A stretch of DNA of 64,000 nt from Streptomyces sp. NRRL S-118 (GCF_000716335.1 NZ_KL591020.1:49453-113452); one strand, 5' to 3'. Shown: positions 16,302-25,879, numbered from the stretch's first letter. The notes: generated by a model from the letters alone, not told the origin. Made by a program: numbers and translations.

Positions 16302-17633
16302 TTACTGGTTGTGGCAGGGGGACGCGCCGGCGGCGGCGTCGAGCCAGGGCAGGTCGTGGCCCATCCGGTCGCGCTTGGTGCGCAGGTACCGCAGGTTGTG
16401 CTCCCCGGCCTGGACGGGCATCGGCTCGCGTCCGTTGACGGTCAGGCCGTGCCGGACGAGCGCGCTCGTCTTCTCCGGGTTGTTGGTCATCAGCCGAAGA
16501 CTGCGTACGCCCAGGTCGGTGAGCATCTGCGCACCGGCGGCGTAGTCGCGGGCGTCGGCGGGCAGGCCGAGCTCCAGGTTGGCGTCGAGGGTGTCCCGGC
16601 CGCGCTCCTGGAGTTCGTACGCGCGCAGCTTGGACAGCAGGCCGATGCCGCGTCCCTCGTGGCCGCGCAGGTAGACGACGACGCCGCGGCCGGCCTCGGT
16701 GACGCGTTCCATGGAGGCCTGCAACTGCGGGCCGCAGTCGCAGCGCAGCGAGTGGAAGATGTCGCCGGTCAGGCACTCGGAGTGGACACGGACGAGGACG
16801 TCCTCGCCGTCGCCGATGTCGCCGTGGACGAGGGCGACGTGCTCGACGCCGTCGACGGTGGAGCGGTAGCCGTACGCCGTGAAGTCGCCGTACGCCGTCG
16901 GCAGGCTGACCTCGGCCTCGCGGCGGACGGTCGGTTCGTTGCTGCGGCGGTAGGCGATGAGGTCCTCGATCGAGATGATCGTCAGGCCGTGCTTGCGGGC
17001 GAACGGCACGAGCTCCGGCAGCCGCAGCATGACCCCGTCCTCGCCGGCGATCTCGACGATGGCGCCCGCCGGGCGCAGTCCGGCGAGGCGCGCCAGGTCG
17101 ACGGCGGCCTCGGTGTGGCCGTTGCGGACGAGGACGCCGCCGGGCTGGGCCCGCAGCGGGAAGACGTGGCCGGGGCGGACGAAGTCGGAGGGTCCGGCGA
17201 CGCCGCCGGCCAGCAGCTGGAGGGTGGTGGCGCGGTCCGCGGCCGAGATGCCGGTGGTGACGCCGTGGACGGGCGCCGCGTCGACCGAGACGGTGAAGGC
17301 GGTCTTCATCGACTCGGTGTTGTCGGTGACCATCTGCGGCAGCTGGAGGCGCTCGAGCTCGTCGGCTTCCATGGGCGCGCAGATCAGGCCGCGGCACTCG
17401 CTCATCATGAAGGCGACGATCTCGGGGGTGGCCTTCTCGGCGGCGATGACGAGGTCTCCCTCGTTCTCGCGGTCCTCGTCGTCGACGACCACCACGGGGC
17501 GGCCGGCGGCGATGTCGCGCACGGCCTGCTCGACCGGGTCGAGGGCGAGGTCGGTGACGTCCCAGAGGGAGCTCGGAGCGGCGGCGCGGACCGGCTCGTC
17601 CGGGACGGCGGAGGCAGACGGGCGGGCGGTCAT
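16302..17633 (-). CDS. ribBA: Bifunctional DHBP synthase / GTP cyclohydrolase II
   Basis: This 443-residue fusion opens both branches of riboflavin synthesis. The N-terminal RibB domain (about 25-235) has [15 protein letters not shown] and [10 protein letters not shown] for dihydroxybutanone phosphate formation from ribulose 5-phosphate. The C-terminal RibA domain (about 240-430) has the zinc ligands in [20 protein letters not shown] and the [10 protein letters not shown] motif for GTP ring opening. ATG 17633 overlaps the ribM stop by four bases. A 25-residue Ala/Ser/Pro-rich extension precedes the catalytic core. Confidence 0.97.
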   Translation of the reverse strand: MTARPSASAVPDEPVRAAAPSSLWDVTDLALDPVEQAVRDIAAGRPVVVVDDEDRENEGDLVIAAEKATPEIVAFMMSECRGLICAPMEADELERLQLPQMVTDNTESMKTAFTVSVDAAPVHGVTTGISAADRATTLQLLAGGVAGPSDFVRPGHVFPLRAQPGGVLVRNGHTEAAVDLARLAGLRPAGAIVEIAGEDGVMLRLPELVPFARKHGLTIISIEDLIAYRRSNEPTVRREAEVSLPTAYGDFTAYGYRSTVDGVEHVALVHGDIGDGEDVLVRVHSECLTGDIFHSLRCDCGPQLQASMERVTEAGRGVVVYLRGHEGRGIGLLSKLRAYELQERGRDTLDANLELGLPADARDYAAGAQMLTDLGVRSLRLMTNNPEKTSALVRHGLTVNGREPMPVQAGEHNLRYLRTKRDRMGHDLPWLDAAAGASPCHNQ

Positions 17634-18268
17634 GCGGGTGCTCCTTCCAGAGGGGACTCGCTCGCGCGGGAGCGCAGCCACCAGTCGCGCAGGCCCCACA
17701 GGACGAGCGCACCATAGATGACGTAGACGAAGCCGGAGAACGCGTAGCCGTTGGTGAAGTTGAGCGGCACGCCCACCAGGTCCACGAGAAGCCAGGCGAA
17801 CCAGAACTCGACCATGCCGCGGGCCTGGGCGTACATGGCGACCAGGGTGCCGACGAAGATGTACGCGTCCGGCCACGGGTCCCAGGACAGCGACGGGTAG
17901 GCGGTGAACAGGCCGCCGACGGCCAGGGTGCCGACGAGCGCGCCGCCCGCCATCAGGCCGCGCTCGCGCCAGGTGGCGAAGCGCACGGCGATCGAGCCGT
18001 CCTGGCTCCGCTGCCGGCCGCGGCTCCACTGCCACCAGCCCCAGGCGGCGACGGCCATGACGACGACCTGCTTGCCGGCGCTGCCGGTGAGGTGGCCGGC
18101 GAAGGCGGCGAAGAGGATGAGGCCCGAGAGGAACTGCACGGGCCAGGTGAGGAGGGAGCGCCGCCAGCCGAGCACCAGGGCGACGAGGCCGATGGTGTTG
18201 CCGGCCATGTCGGACCACTTGATGTGCTGCCCGAAGGCGGTGAAGGCCTCCGCGTTGAGCCAGTTCAC
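17630..18268 (-). CDS. ribM: PnuC-like riboflavin transporter
   Basis: The 212 residues form a PnuC/SWEET-like membrane protein with six to seven helices ([20 protein letters not shown] near the start, then [18 protein letters not shown] and [19 protein letters not shown] near the end). The aromatic motif [20 protein letters not shown] matches vitamin-binding PnuC proteins. PnuC members take up nicotinamide riboside, thiamine or riboflavin. Its position inside a riboflavin-controlled operon identifies it as RibM (PnuX), a facilitator for riboflavin or analogues. GTG start overlaps ribE by four bases. Confidence 0.88.
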   Translation of the reverse strand: MNWLNAEAFTAFGQHIKWSDMAGNTIGLVALVLGWRRSLLTWPVQFLSGLILFAAFAGHLTGSAGKQVVVMAVAAWGWWQWSRGRQRSQDGSIAVRFATWRERGLMAGGALVGTLAVGGLFTAYPSLSWDPWPDAYIFVGTLVAMYAQARGMVEFWFAWLLVDLVGVPLNFTNGYAFSGFVYVIYGALVLWGLRDWWLRSRASESPLEGAPA

Positions 18269-18873
18269 CGGTCGGTCCCCCCGTTCCGGTCCCCGACGAG
18301 CCGCTCGACGTACTTGGCGATCACGTCGACCTCGAGGTTGACCGGGTCGCCGGGCTGCTTGATGCCGAGCGTGGTCAGCCCGAGGGTGGTCGGGATGAGG
18401 CTGACGGTGAAGTGCTCGCGCCCGGCCTCGACCACGGTGAGGCTGACGCCGTCCACGGTGATGGAGCCCTTCTCGACGACGTAGCGGCTCAGGCCGGCCG
18501 GGAGGGAGATCTTCACGATCTCCCAGTTCTCGGAGGGCGTGCGCGCGAGGACCGTGCCGGTCCCGTCGACGTGGCCCTGCACGATGTGCCCGCCGAGCCG
18601 GTCGCCGACCGCCGTGGGCCGCTCCAGGTTGACCCGGGAGCCGGTGGTCAGCGCCCCGAGGCTGGAGCGGTCGAGCGTCTCGGCCATGACGTCGGCGGTG
18701 AATTCGCCGTCGGCGGTCTCCACGACGGTGAGGCAGACGCCGTTGACGGCGATCGAGTCGCCGTGCTTGGCGCCCTCGGTGACGAGGGGGCCGCGCAGAC
18801 GGAAGCGGGAGGCGTCACCGAGGGTCTCCACGGCGGTGACCTCGCCCAGTTCTTCGACGATTCCGGTGAACAC
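18265..18873 (-). CDS. ribE: Riboflavin synthase, alpha chain
   Basis: The enzyme dismutates two lumazines to riboflavin. The 202 residues from GTG 18873 ([12 protein letters not shown]) contain the two homologous lumazine-binding beta barrels typical of this family, each with a [10 protein letters not shown] or [10 protein letters not shown] motif (about 45-55 and 145-155) and a [12 protein letters not shown] segment. The family acts as a trimer. GGAGCGCTGAGC before the GTG supports this start, two bases after the ribD stop. The symbol ribC is used in some species. Confidence 0.96.
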   Translation of the reverse strand: MFTGIVEELGEVTAVETLGDASRFRLRGPLVTEGAKHGDSIAVNGVCLTVVETADGEFTADVMAETLDRSSLGALTTGSRVNLERPTAVGDRLGGHIVQGHVDGTGTVLARTPSENWEIVKISLPAGLSRYVVEKGSITVDGVSLTVVEAGREHFTVSLIPTTLGLTTLGIKQPGDPVNLEVDVIAKYVERLVGDRNGGTDR

Positions 18874-18875
18874 GC

Positions 18876-19970
18876 TCAGCGCTCCTTGGGGGTGGCAGTG
18901 ATACGGAGGTCGGGGCCGATGCGTACGGTCTCGGTGACGTCGAGCCGCAGCGCGTCGGCGAGGGTGGTGATGCCGGCGCCGGCGAGGGTGGCGGGTCCCG
19001 CCCCGAGGAGGACGGGGGCGAGGTAGCCGACGACCTTGTCGACGGCGCCGGCGGCGACGAAGGATCCGGCGAGGGCCGGTCCGCCCTCCAGCAGCGCGGA
19101 GCGGACGCCCCGCTCGTGCAGGGCGGCCAGCAGCGCCGGCACGGACAGGCCCCGGCCGTCCCTGGGGAGCCGTACGACGCGGCTGTCGGGCAGACCGGTC
19201 GTGGCGTCCTCGGCGATCGCGACCAGGGTGGGCGCCGCGTCGTCCAGGACGCGGGCGCCGGGCTTCACGGCGGTGGCCTCGGTGTCGACCACGACGCGCA
19301 GCGGCTGGACGACGCCTTCGAGGCCGCGGACGGCGAGGTGGGGGTCGTCCGCACGGGCGGTACCGGACCCGACGATCACGGCGTCGGCCTCGGCCCGCAG
19401 CCGGTGGACGTCGGCGCGGGACTCGGGCGAGCTGATCCAGCGGCTGGTGCCGTCCTGCGCGGCGATGCGGCCGTCGAGGGTGGCGGCGTACTTCCACAGC
19501 ACGTAGGGGCGGCCACGGCGTACGGAGGTGAGCCAGGCGGCGTTGCCGGCCTCGGCCTCGGCCTCCAGGAGCCCGGCCACGACCTCGACGCCGGCCGCGC
19601 GCAGGGTGGCGGCACCGCCGGTGGCCTGCGGGTCCGGGTCGCCGACCGCGTACACGACCCGGGCGATGCCGGCCTCGATCAAAGCCTGGGCGCAGGGTCC
19701 GGTACGGCCGGTGTGGTTGCAGGGTTCGAGGGTGACGTACGCGGTGCCGCCGCGGGCGAGGACGCCGGCCTGGCGCAGGGCGTGGACCTCGGCGTGCGGA
19801 CCGCCGGCGCGCTCGTGCCAGCCCTCGCCGACCTGGTGGCCGGAGGCGTCGAGGATGACGCAGCCGACGACGGGGTTGGGGCTGGTGGAGCCGAGGCCGC
19901 GGGCGGCGAGCGCGACGGCTCGGCGCATGGCGGCCATGTCGGCCGTGGGGGCGTCCGCTGCGGGGGCCAC
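18876..19970 (-). CDS. ribD: Bifunctional riboflavin deaminase/reductase
   Basis: RibD deaminates the pyrimidine from GTP cyclohydrolase II and then reduces its ribose side chain with NADPH. The 364 residues comprise a cytidine-deaminase-like domain with zinc ligands in HAEVHAL and VTLEPCNHTGRTGPC (about 50-90) and a C-terminal DHFR-like reductase domain (about 150-360, starting RPYVLWKYAATLDGRIA). GTG 19970 is chosen because AGGAGG sits five bases upstream; a longer frame runs into the riboswitch. It is the first gene after the riboswitch. Confidence 0.95.
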   Translation of the reverse strand: MAPAADAPTADMAAMRRAVALAARGLGSTSPNPVVGCVILDASGHQVGEGWHERAGGPHAEVHALRQAGVLARGGTAYVTLEPCNHTGRTGPCAQALIEAGIARVVYAVGDPDPQATGGAATLRAAGVEVVAGLLEAEAEAGNAAWLTSVRRGRPYVLWKYAATLDGRIAAQDGTSRWISSPESRADVHRLRAEADAVIVGSGTARADDPHLAVRGLEGVVQPLRVVVDTEATAVKPGARVLDDAAPTLVAIAEDATTGLPDSRVVRLPRDGRGLSVPALLAALHERGVRSALLEGGPALAGSFVAAGAVDKVVGYLAPVLLGAGPATLAGAGITTLADALRLDVTETVRIGPDLRITATPKER

Positions 19971-20130
19971 CGGGTCCTCCTGCCTCTTCGGGCGCGGACT
20001 CCGGGGCCTGCCGATGACGACAGGGAGCGGAACGACATCGCACGGGGTCGCCTGCGCCGAGGACACCGGTCGCCGGTGGACGGCGACCAGCGGACATACG
20101 GCCGGCACACACCCGTGAGGGTCGCCCGCC

Positions 20131-20257
20131 GCGCACTGCCTCCCATCCGGACTTTCACCGTCGGTCCAGGAATTTCACCTGGTCAACCGGCCACTGGATG
20201 CGGCCGGGTCGCGGACTGTAACCGCCGGTTCGGAATTGCACCGACCCCGGAGTGCGC
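20131..20257 (-). promoter_or_regulatory. FMN riboswitch (RFN element)
   Basis: On the minus strand the conserved RFN blocks run in order: GGGTCGGTGCAATTCCGAAC, CCGGCGGTTACAGTCCGCGA, GACCAGGTGAAATTCCTGG and GACGGTGAAAGTCCGGATGG, ending in GAGGCAG. The outer P1 helix is closed by GCGCACT (20257-20251) and AGTGCGC (20137-20131). FMN binding to this class lowers rib expression. It should govern the whole ribD-to-PH operon, including hisE and hisG. Confidence 0.96.
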
Positions 20258-20330
20258 TGCTGCTGATACAGGGCAAGTGTGCCACGGCCGGTCCTCGCCC
20301 ATGCGGGTGAATGCTGTGTCCTGGCTCACA

Positions 20331-20345
20331 GGCCGACCGGTCGGA
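20331..20345. promoter_or_regulatory. Palindromic site GGCCGACCGGTCGGA (second copy)
   Basis: This is the same 15 bases as at 133-147, centred on the perfect palindrome CCGACCGGTCGG (20333-20344). It lies five bases upstream of the first chitinase direct repeat and could serve either the chitinase or the rib operon. Confidence 0.4.
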
Positions 20346-20350
20346 TGAAG

Positions 20351-20392
20351 TGGTCCAGACCTATTGACCGTCTGGTCTAGTCCTTTTAATGT
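20351..20392 (+). promoter_or_regulatory. Chitinase promoter with DasR-type direct repeats
   Basis: Two 12-bp repeats, TGGTCCAGACCT (20351-20362) and TGGTCTAGTCCT (20373-20384), flank TTGACC (20364-20369); TAATGT (20387-20392) is the -10 at 17 bases. This is the classic Streptomyces chitinase promoter. The repeats resemble the dre sequence bound by DasR, the GntR repressor responding to glucosamine phosphates. Induction by chitin breakdown products is expected. Confidence 0.85.
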
Positions 20393-20500
20393 CTGCGTCA
20401 CCTCCATGGAGCGGCCCGCCGGTGTGCGCACGCCAGGGCCTCAACTCGAGCCCTTCCCCTCGTCAGTTGTGTGTCCCCACCTCCCCAGGAGGAACCGACC

Positions 20501-22855
20501 GTGCTGTCCCCCACCCGCGCGGGAAACCGCGCGAGAGCCACGCTGCTCGCGACGGGTGCCGCCGTCGCCGGGCTCCTGCTCGGCTCGCTCTCCGGTGGCG
20601 TCTCGCACGCCGCCACCGACCACGAATCCTGTCGCCCCGACGGCCTGTACAAGAGCTCCGGAGTCGACGTCCCATACTGCTCCGTGTACGACGCCGAGGG
20701 CCGCGAGAAGATGGGTGCGGACCACCAGCGCCGCGTCATCGGCTACTTCACCGGCTGGCGCACCGGCAAGGACGGCACGCCCGCCTATCTGGCCCCGGAC
20801 ATCCCGTGGGGCAAGGTCACCCACATCAATTACGCCTTCGGCCACATCGACTCCGGCAACCGGCTGTCGGTCGGCACGGACGGCCCGGCGAACGCCGCCA
20901 CCGGCATGACCTGGCCGGGCGTCGCGGGCGCCGAGATGGACCCCTCGTACACGTACAAGGGGCACTTCAACCTGCTGAACAAGTTCAAGAAGCAGCACCC
21001 GGACGTCAAGACGCTGATCTCGGTGGGCGGCTGGGCCGAGACCGGCGGGTACTTCGACGACAGCGGCAAGCGCGTCGACTCCGGCGGCTTCTACTCGATG
21101 GCCACCAACGCGGACGGCTCGGTCAACCAGGCGGGGATCGACACCTTCGCCGACTCGGCGGTCGCTTTCATCAAGAAGTACGGCTTCAACGGCGTCGACA
21201 TCGACTACGAGTACCCGACCTCGATGAAGGACGCGGGCAACCCGCTGGACCACTCCGTCTCCAACGCCCGCCGCGCGGGGCTCGTCAAGGGCTACGCGGC
21301 GCTGATGAAGACGCTGCGCGAGAAGCTCGACCGGGCGGGCGCGGCCGACGGCAGGCACTACCTGCTGACCGTCGCCGCCCCCTCCTCCGGCTACCTGCTG
21401 CGCGGCATGGAGACCTTCCAGGTCCAGAAGTACCTGGACTACGTCAACATCATGTCCTACGACCTGCACGGCGCCTGGAACGAGTACGTCGGCCCGAACG
21501 CCTCCCTCTTCGACGACGGCAAGGACGCGGAGCTGGCGGCGGCGAACGTCTACGGCAGCCAGCAGTACGGCGGCATCGGGTACCTCAACACCGACTGGGC
21601 GTACCACTACTTCCGCGGCTCCATGCCGGCCGGCCGCATCAACATCGGCCTGCCGTACTACACGCGCGGCTTCAAGAACGTGCAGGGCGGGACGGACGGG
21701 CTGTGGGGCAGGGCGGCGGCGACCACCTGCCCGGCCGGGTCCGGCCTGACCAAGTGCGGTGACGGCGCCGTCGGCATCGACAACCTGTGGCACGACAAGG
21801 ACGACAACGGCAAGGAGTCCCCGGCCGGCTCCAACCCGATGTGGCACGCCAAGAACCTGGAGAAGGGCGTCCTCGGCGACTACCTGCCGAAGTACGGCTT
21901 CGGCGCCGACACCAGGCTGACCGGCACCTACGCCCGCAAGTACGACTCCACGCTGGTGGCACCGTGGCTGTGGAACGCGGAGAAGAAGGTCTTCCTGTCG
22001 ACGGAGGACGAGCAGTCGGTGGCCCGCAAGGCCGACTACGTGGTCGACAAGGGCATCGGCGGCACGATGGTGTGGGAGCTGGCCGGCGACTACGGCTGGA
22101 ACGCCGCCAAGGGCCAGTACGAGCCCGGCTCCACGCTGACGTCCCTGATGTACGACAAGTTCAAGGCGGCCACGCCGTACGGCGCGAAGGTCTCGAACAA
22201 GGCGCTGCCCACCAAGGCCGTGAACATCGGGGTCGAGTTCGGCGAGTTCAAGCTCGGCGACTCCAACTACCCGATCACACCGAAGGTAAAGATCACCAAC
22301 AACACGAGGACGACGCTGCCGGGCGGTACGGAGTTCCAGTTCGACTACTCCACATCGGCCCCGGGCAACGCCTCGGACCAGTCCGGCTTCGGCACCAAGG
22401 TGATCAGCAGCGACCACACCGGCACCAACGCGGGGGGCCTGAAGGGCGACTTCCACCGGGTCTCGCTGAAGCTCCCGGCGTGGCAGACGCTGGCGCCCGG
22501 CGCTTCGGTGGAGCTGTCCTTCAACTACTACCTGCCGGTGTCGACGCCGTGGAACTGGACCGTGAACATCGGCGGCACCACGTACGCACTCGCCGGTGAC
22601 CTGGCGCGGGGCACGACGGTGACCGAGCCGGGGTCCGGCTCCGCGCCGTCGCCGGACCCGACCGGCCCGAACCCGACGCCCACGCCGACCCCGGGGGCGT
22701 GCACCGCGCCCGCCTGGAGCGCGACGGCCGAGTACGGCGGCGGGTCCACGGTGTCCCATGCGTCCCGCACGTGGAAGGCGAAGTGGTGGACCAAGGGCGA
22801 GGAGCCCGGCACCACCGGCGAGTGGGGTGTCTGGCAGGACCTCGGCGCCTGCTGA
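20501..22855 (+). CDS. Secreted GH18 chitinase with ChiC and CBM5/12 modules
   Basis: From GTG 20501 (AGGAGG eight bases upstream) the product is 784 residues. A Sec signal ([20 protein letters not shown]) ends in SHA-AT near 38. The GH18 barrel spans about 70-540, with the catalytic motif GVDIDYEYP near 233-241; the Glu is the proton donor, and the first position of the usual DGxDxDxE is Asn. A ChiC-type beta domain follows (about 560-705), then a Pro/Thr linker and a CBM5/12 chitin-binding domain (last 45 residues, with [20 protein letters not shown]). It should attack chitin outside the cell. Confidence 0.95.
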   Translation: MLSPTRAGNRARATLLATGAAVAGLLLGSLSGGVSHAATDHESCRPDGLYKSSGVDVPYCSVYDAEGREKMGADHQRRVIGYFTGWRTGKDGTPAYLAPDIPWGKVTHINYAFGHIDSGNRLSVGTDGPANAATGMTWPGVAGAEMDPSYTYKGHFNLLNKFKKQHPDVKTLISVGGWAETGGYFDDSGKRVDSGGFYSMATNADGSVNQAGIDTFADSAVAFIKKYGFNGVDIDYEYPTSMKDAGNPLDHSVSNARRAGLVKGYAALMKTLREKLDRAGAADGRHYLLTVAAPSSGYLLRGMETFQVQKYLDYVNIMSYDLHGAWNEYVGPNASLFDDGKDAELAAANVYGSQQYGGIGYLNTDWAYHYFRGSMPAGRINIGLPYYTRGFKNVQGGTDGLWGRAAATTCPAGSGLTKCGDGAVGIDNLWHDKDDNGKESPAGSNPMWHAKNLEKGVLGDYLPKYGFGADTRLTGTYARKYDSTLVAPWLWNAEKKVFLSTEDEQSVARKADYVVDKGIGGTMVWELAGDYGWNAAKGQYEPGSTLTSLMYDKFKAATPYGAKVSNKALPTKAVNIGVEFGEFKLGDSNYPITPKVKITNNTRTTLPGGTEFQFDYSTSAPGNASDQSGFGTKVISSDHTGTNAGGLKGDFHRVSLKLPAWQTLAPGASVELSFNYYLPVSTPWNWTVNIGGTTYALAGDLARGTTVTEPGSGSAPSPDPTGPNPTPTPTPGACTAPAWSATAEYGGGSTVSHASRTWKAKWWTKGEEPGTTGEWGVWQDLGAC

Positions 22856-22872
22856 CCGTGTGACGGGACGGA

Positions 22873-22909
22873 GCCCGGCGGTGGAGAACGGCCCTTGCCA
22901 CCGCCGGGC
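22873..22909 (+). terminator. Chitinase terminator
   Basis: A perfect 12-bp stem GCCCGGCGGTGG/CCACCGCCGGGC with a 13-base loop lies 18 bases after the chitinase stop. Confidence 0.75.
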
Positions 22910-23220
22910 CTCTCCGCGTCCCACGCCGGGCCGGGCGCGGGCTGCGGAGCGTTGGCGACCGACGTCAACGCCGCGAGGTGCGGTGTCCGGACGCCCGCGT
23001 CCCCGGAGGAATCCGGGCCGAGTACGCCGGCAGCGCCGCCGCCCAGCGGCACGCCCACCACTCCCGTCCGCCCTGGCCCACCGCTCCCGTCCGCCCGGCT
23101 CCGCGCACCGGATGCCCGGCTCCGCCGCGGCAGGCCGGGGAGACCGCCCAGGACGCGTGCCCGCCCGCCGGCCGGGGCCTCGTCGGTACCGCCCGCCGGG
23201 TCCTCGTCGGCGCTGCCCGC

Positions 23221-23328
23221 GCGGGCGGGTGGTGCCCGGCCGGCTCCGGGCGGTCCGGGCACGTGCCGGGCGGCGCGGGCGGGTGGTGCCCGGCCGCCTC
23301 CGGGCGGTCCGGGCACGTGCCGGGCGCG
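23221..23328. repeat. 54-bp tandem repeat, two copies
   Basis: Positions 23221-23274 and 23275-23328 match with one internal mismatch plus differences in the final bases. Each unit contains gcacgtgc, itself a palindrome. It lies in the non-coding gap downstream of the ROK gene and is probably slippage-prone. Confidence 0.7.
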
Positions 23329-23364
23329 GTGGCCGCCGACGTGCCGCGGCCCCGGGCGGGGGTG

Positions 23365-24567
23365 TCAGCGCGTGGGGGCGAACAGTTCGTCCTGGGCCTT
23401 GTCGCGCACCGTCAGGAGCGCTCCGCGCAGGACCGCCGCGCCGCCCAGGGTGCTCGCGCGGACCTCGGTGCGCAGCGGGGAGAGGGCGGTCAGCCGGGCC
23501 TCCACGCGGGCCGCCAGCGCCGGGCCGCCCGCGTGCCCGATCTCGCCGCCGAGGACCACGCAGCCAGGGTCGAGGACCGCGGTGACGGCGGCCGCGCCGA
23601 GGGCGATGCGCTCGGCGAGCGCGTCCAGGAAGACACCGGCCCCCGCGGCGAGGGCTCCGCGGACCACCACCGCGCCAGGCGGCTCCTGAACGGGGCCGTC
23701 ACCCGCCGCCGCCAGGCCGTGCTCCCCCGCCAGGGCGAGGATCGCCGCCGAACCGGCGAGCGCGTGGAAGCCGCCCTCGCAGCCGGTGGCCGAGGGCAGC
23801 GTCCCGGTTCCCGGCACCGGCAGGAAGCCGATCTCGCCGGCACCGCCGGACGCCCCCCGCCGGGGCCTGCCGTCGAGCACGACCGCCGCGCCGACGCCGT
23901 GTCCGAGCCACAGCAGGACGAAGGTGTCGCGGTCGCGCGCAACCCCCTCGCGCTGTTCCGCGACGGCCGCGACGTTGGTCTCGTTCTCGACGTGGACGGT
24001 GGCGGCGGGCAGCCGCTGTTGCAGGACCGGCACCAGCCGCCGGTGCCACGCGGGCAGCTTCGCCGAGTCGCGCAGCTCGCCGGTGACGGGGTCGATCAGC
24101 CCCGGCGCACCGATGCCGACGCTGTGCAGCCGGGTCGCGCCGGCCCGGCGGGCGGTGCGCTCCAGCAGGGCCGCCGCGCGTTCCACCGCCGGCTCCGTCC
24201 CGGTGCTGGTACCGGTGGCCGGGTCGTCGGCCCGCATGGGCAGGGACGCCTCGGCGAGCGGGACGCCCAGCAGGTCGGTCACGACGACGGAGACGCTGCT
24301 CGTGCGGACGTCGAGGGCGGCGAGGTGGGCCTGGTCGGCGACGATGCCGTACAGCCGGGCGTTGGGGCCGCGCCGGTCCGCGCCCGTCTCGCCGACGACC
24401 TGGATCAGCCCGGAGCCCTGGAGCCGCTCGACCAGATCGGCGACCGTGGGGCGGGACAGTCCTGTCAGCTCCTTCAGCTGACCTGCCGTCAACGGCCCTT
24501 CGTCCTGGAGGAGTCGCAGGGCGAGGCGGTCGTTGATGGCCCGGGCGGTGCTGGGCGATGCGGGCAT
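23365..24567 (-). CDS. ROK family transcriptional regulator
   Basis: The 400 residues have an N-terminal winged helix (ALRLLQDEGPLTAGQLKELT, LSRPTVADLVERLQGSGLI) and a C-terminal ROK/actin-like ATPase fold with GIGAPGLIDPVTGEL, a GHGVGAAVVLDG segment and GEIGFLPVPG. The usual ROK zinc motif CxCGxxGC is reduced to TGCEGG, so zinc binding is doubtful. It is likely a sugar- or metabolite-responsive repressor. It is divergent from the MFS gene at 24668 with a palindrome between them, so self-regulation and control of the transporter are expected. AGAGG precedes the ATG. Confidence 0.88.
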   Translation of the reverse strand: MPASPSTARAINDRLALRLLQDEGPLTAGQLKELTGLSRPTVADLVERLQGSGLIQVVGETGADRRGPNARLYGIVADQAHLAALDVRTSSVSVVVTDLLGVPLAEASLPMRADDPATGTSTGTEPAVERAAALLERTARRAGATRLHSVGIGAPGLIDPVTGELRDSAKLPAWHRRLVPVLQQRLPAATVHVENETNVAAVAEQREGVARDRDTFVLLWLGHGVGAAVVLDGRPRRGASGGAGEIGFLPVPGTGTLPSATGCEGGFHALAGSAAILALAGEHGLAAAGDGPVQEPPGAVVVRGALAAGAGVFLDALAERIALGAAAVTAVLDPGCVVLGGEIGHAGGPALAARVEARLTALSPLRTEVRASTLGGAAVLRGALLTVRDKAQDELFAPTR

Positions 24568-24603
24568 GACGTGATCCTCTCAGAACTCGTCATATCAACT
24601 TAC

Positions 24604-24624
24604 TATCAGGCAGCCTTCCTGATA
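24604..24624. promoter_or_regulatory. Candidate ROK operator
   Basis: TATCAGG-N7-CCTGATA is a perfect 7+7 inverted repeat in an AT-rich island within the 100-bp gap between the divergent ROK and MFS genes, where a repressor would cover both promoters. Confidence 0.65.
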
Positions 24625-24667
24625 ATTTACCGGGACGGGGAAGGACGGACGGATCCGGGGAGGGCCT

Positions 24668-25879
24668 GTGGCACAGGGACAGGAGTTCAGCCAGGAGAGG
24701 CTGCGGCGGGCACGATTCGCGGTCGCGGCCGTGTTCTGTGTGCACGGAGCCGTCACCGGCAGCTTCGCCACCCGGATCCCCTGGATCCAGGAGCACTCCG
24801 GGGTCAGTGCCGGCCTGCTGGGGCTCGCGCTCGCCTTCCCCGCGATCGGCGCCTCGGTGGCGATGCCGCTGGCGGGCGCGATCAGCCACCGCTTCGGCGC
24901 GCGCACCGCCCTGCGCGGCCTGCTCGCGCTGTGGACCCTCTCGCTGGTCCTGCCCTCTCTCGCCCCGGACGTCTACGCGCTGTGCGGCGCGCTCTTCGTC
25001 TACGGCGCCGCCGCCGGCATGTCCGACGTGGCGATGAACGCGCTGGGCGTCGAGGTCGAGAACCGGCTCGACAAGTCGATCATGTCCAGCCTGCACGGCA
25101 TGTGGAGCGTGGGTGCGCTGATCGGCTCCGCCTCCGGCACGCTCGCCGCGCACCTCGGCGGCGACGCCCGGCTGCACCACCTCGTCGCGGCCGTCGTCCT
25201 CACCGCCCTCGGCCTGTTCTTCTGCCAGGGCGTCCTGGACCTGCGCAGCGCACCGGACGAGGAGCCTCCGCCGCGGTTCGCCCTGCCGCCCAGGTCGGCC
25301 CTGGTGATCGGCGCGATCGGCTTCTGCGGGGTGTTCGCGGAAGGCGCGAGCCTCGACTGGTCGGCGGTCCACCTGAAGGACGAACTCGGTACGTCGGCGG
25401 GGCTCGCGGCCGCCTCGACCACCGCCTTCGCGCTGACGATGGCGGTGGCCCGGCTGGTCGGCGACAAGGTCGTCGACCGGTTCGGCGCGGTGCGCACCGT
25501 GCGGGTCGGCGGCTTCGCGGCGACGGCGGGCGGCGTCCTGGTCGTGCTGGCCTCCCACCCGGTGGCCGCGATGGCGGGCTTCGGGCTCATCGGGCTCGGC
25601 GTCGCCGTCGTCGTCCCCCTGGCCTTCGCCGCGGCCGGGCGCAGCGGCCCGAACCCCAGCCAGGCCATCGCGGGTGTCGCGACCATCACGTACACCTCGG
25701 GGCTCATCGCCCCCTCGGCGATCGGCGGGGTGGCCGACGTGACGTCCCTGACGGTGTCGTTCGGCCTGGTGACGCTCCTGGCCTTCGGCCTGGTGCTCGG
25801 CGCGGGGGTCCTGCGCACCGGCGACCGGACAACGCGCACGCCGTCGAGCACGGCACTCGGGGAGAAGACCCGCGGCTGA
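24668..25879 (+). CDS. MFS transporter
   Basis: The 403-residue protein has about 12 predicted membrane helices. The first is RFAVAAVFCVHGAVTGSFAT, the segment SHRFGARTALRGL marks the cytosolic loop 2-3, and the second half begins ALVIGAIGFCGVFAEGASLD. The protein resembles YbjJ/fucose-permease-like MFS members. GTG 24668 follows GGGGAGG. Its substrate is unknown, although a ROK partner suggests a sugar or related metabolite. It is probably repressed by the divergent ROK protein. Confidence 0.88.
   Translation: MAQGQEFSQERLRRARFAVAAVFCVHGAVTGSFATRIPWIQEHSGVSAGLLGLALAFPAIGASVAMPLAGAISHRFGARTALRGLLALWTLSLVLPSLAPDVYALCGALFVYGAAAGMSDVAMNALGVEVENRLDKSIMSSLHGMWSVGALIGSASGTLAAHLGGDARLHHLVAAVVLTALGLFFCQGVLDLRSAPDEEPPPRFALPPRSALVIGAIGFCGVFAEGASLDWSAVHLKDELGTSAGLAAASTTAFALTMAVARLVGDKVVDRFGAVRTVRVGGFAATAGGVLVVLASHPVAAMAGFGLIGLGVAVVVPLAFAAAGRSGPNPSQAIAGVATITYTSGLIAPSAIGGVADVTSLTVSFGLVTLLAFGLVLGAGVLRTGDRTTRTPSSTALGEKTRG

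Larger units (their letters stand above)
19971..20500. other. Regulatory region between rib operon and chitinase
   Basis: The 530-bp divergent gap holds the FMN riboswitch (20131-20257), a 15-bp palindromic site (20331-20345) and the chitinase promoter with direct repeats (20351-20392). About 160 bases separate the riboswitch from ribD; I see no clear terminator there, so control of translation or a long expression platform is possible. Confidence 0.7.
22856..23364. other. Gene-free GC-rich stretch with tandem repeats
   Basis: Between the convergent chitinase and ROK genes lie a strong stem-loop (22873-22909) and about 400 bases of low-complexity GC sequence with several short tandem duplications, the clearest being 54 bp at 23221-23328. 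No frame has a credible start. Confidence 0.55.

Noticed and set aside
18876..20108. Longer ribD start at 20108
   Set aside because: The added residues are unconserved-looking and run up to the riboswitch; GTG 19970 has an AGGAGG at good spacing.
20441..22924. An 827-codon minus-strand frame opposite the chitinase
   Set aside because: Shadow of a chitinase with signal peptide, catalytic motif and binding domain.
22979..23330. CRISPR-like repeats
   Set aside because: Only two contiguous units, no spacers, no cas genes.
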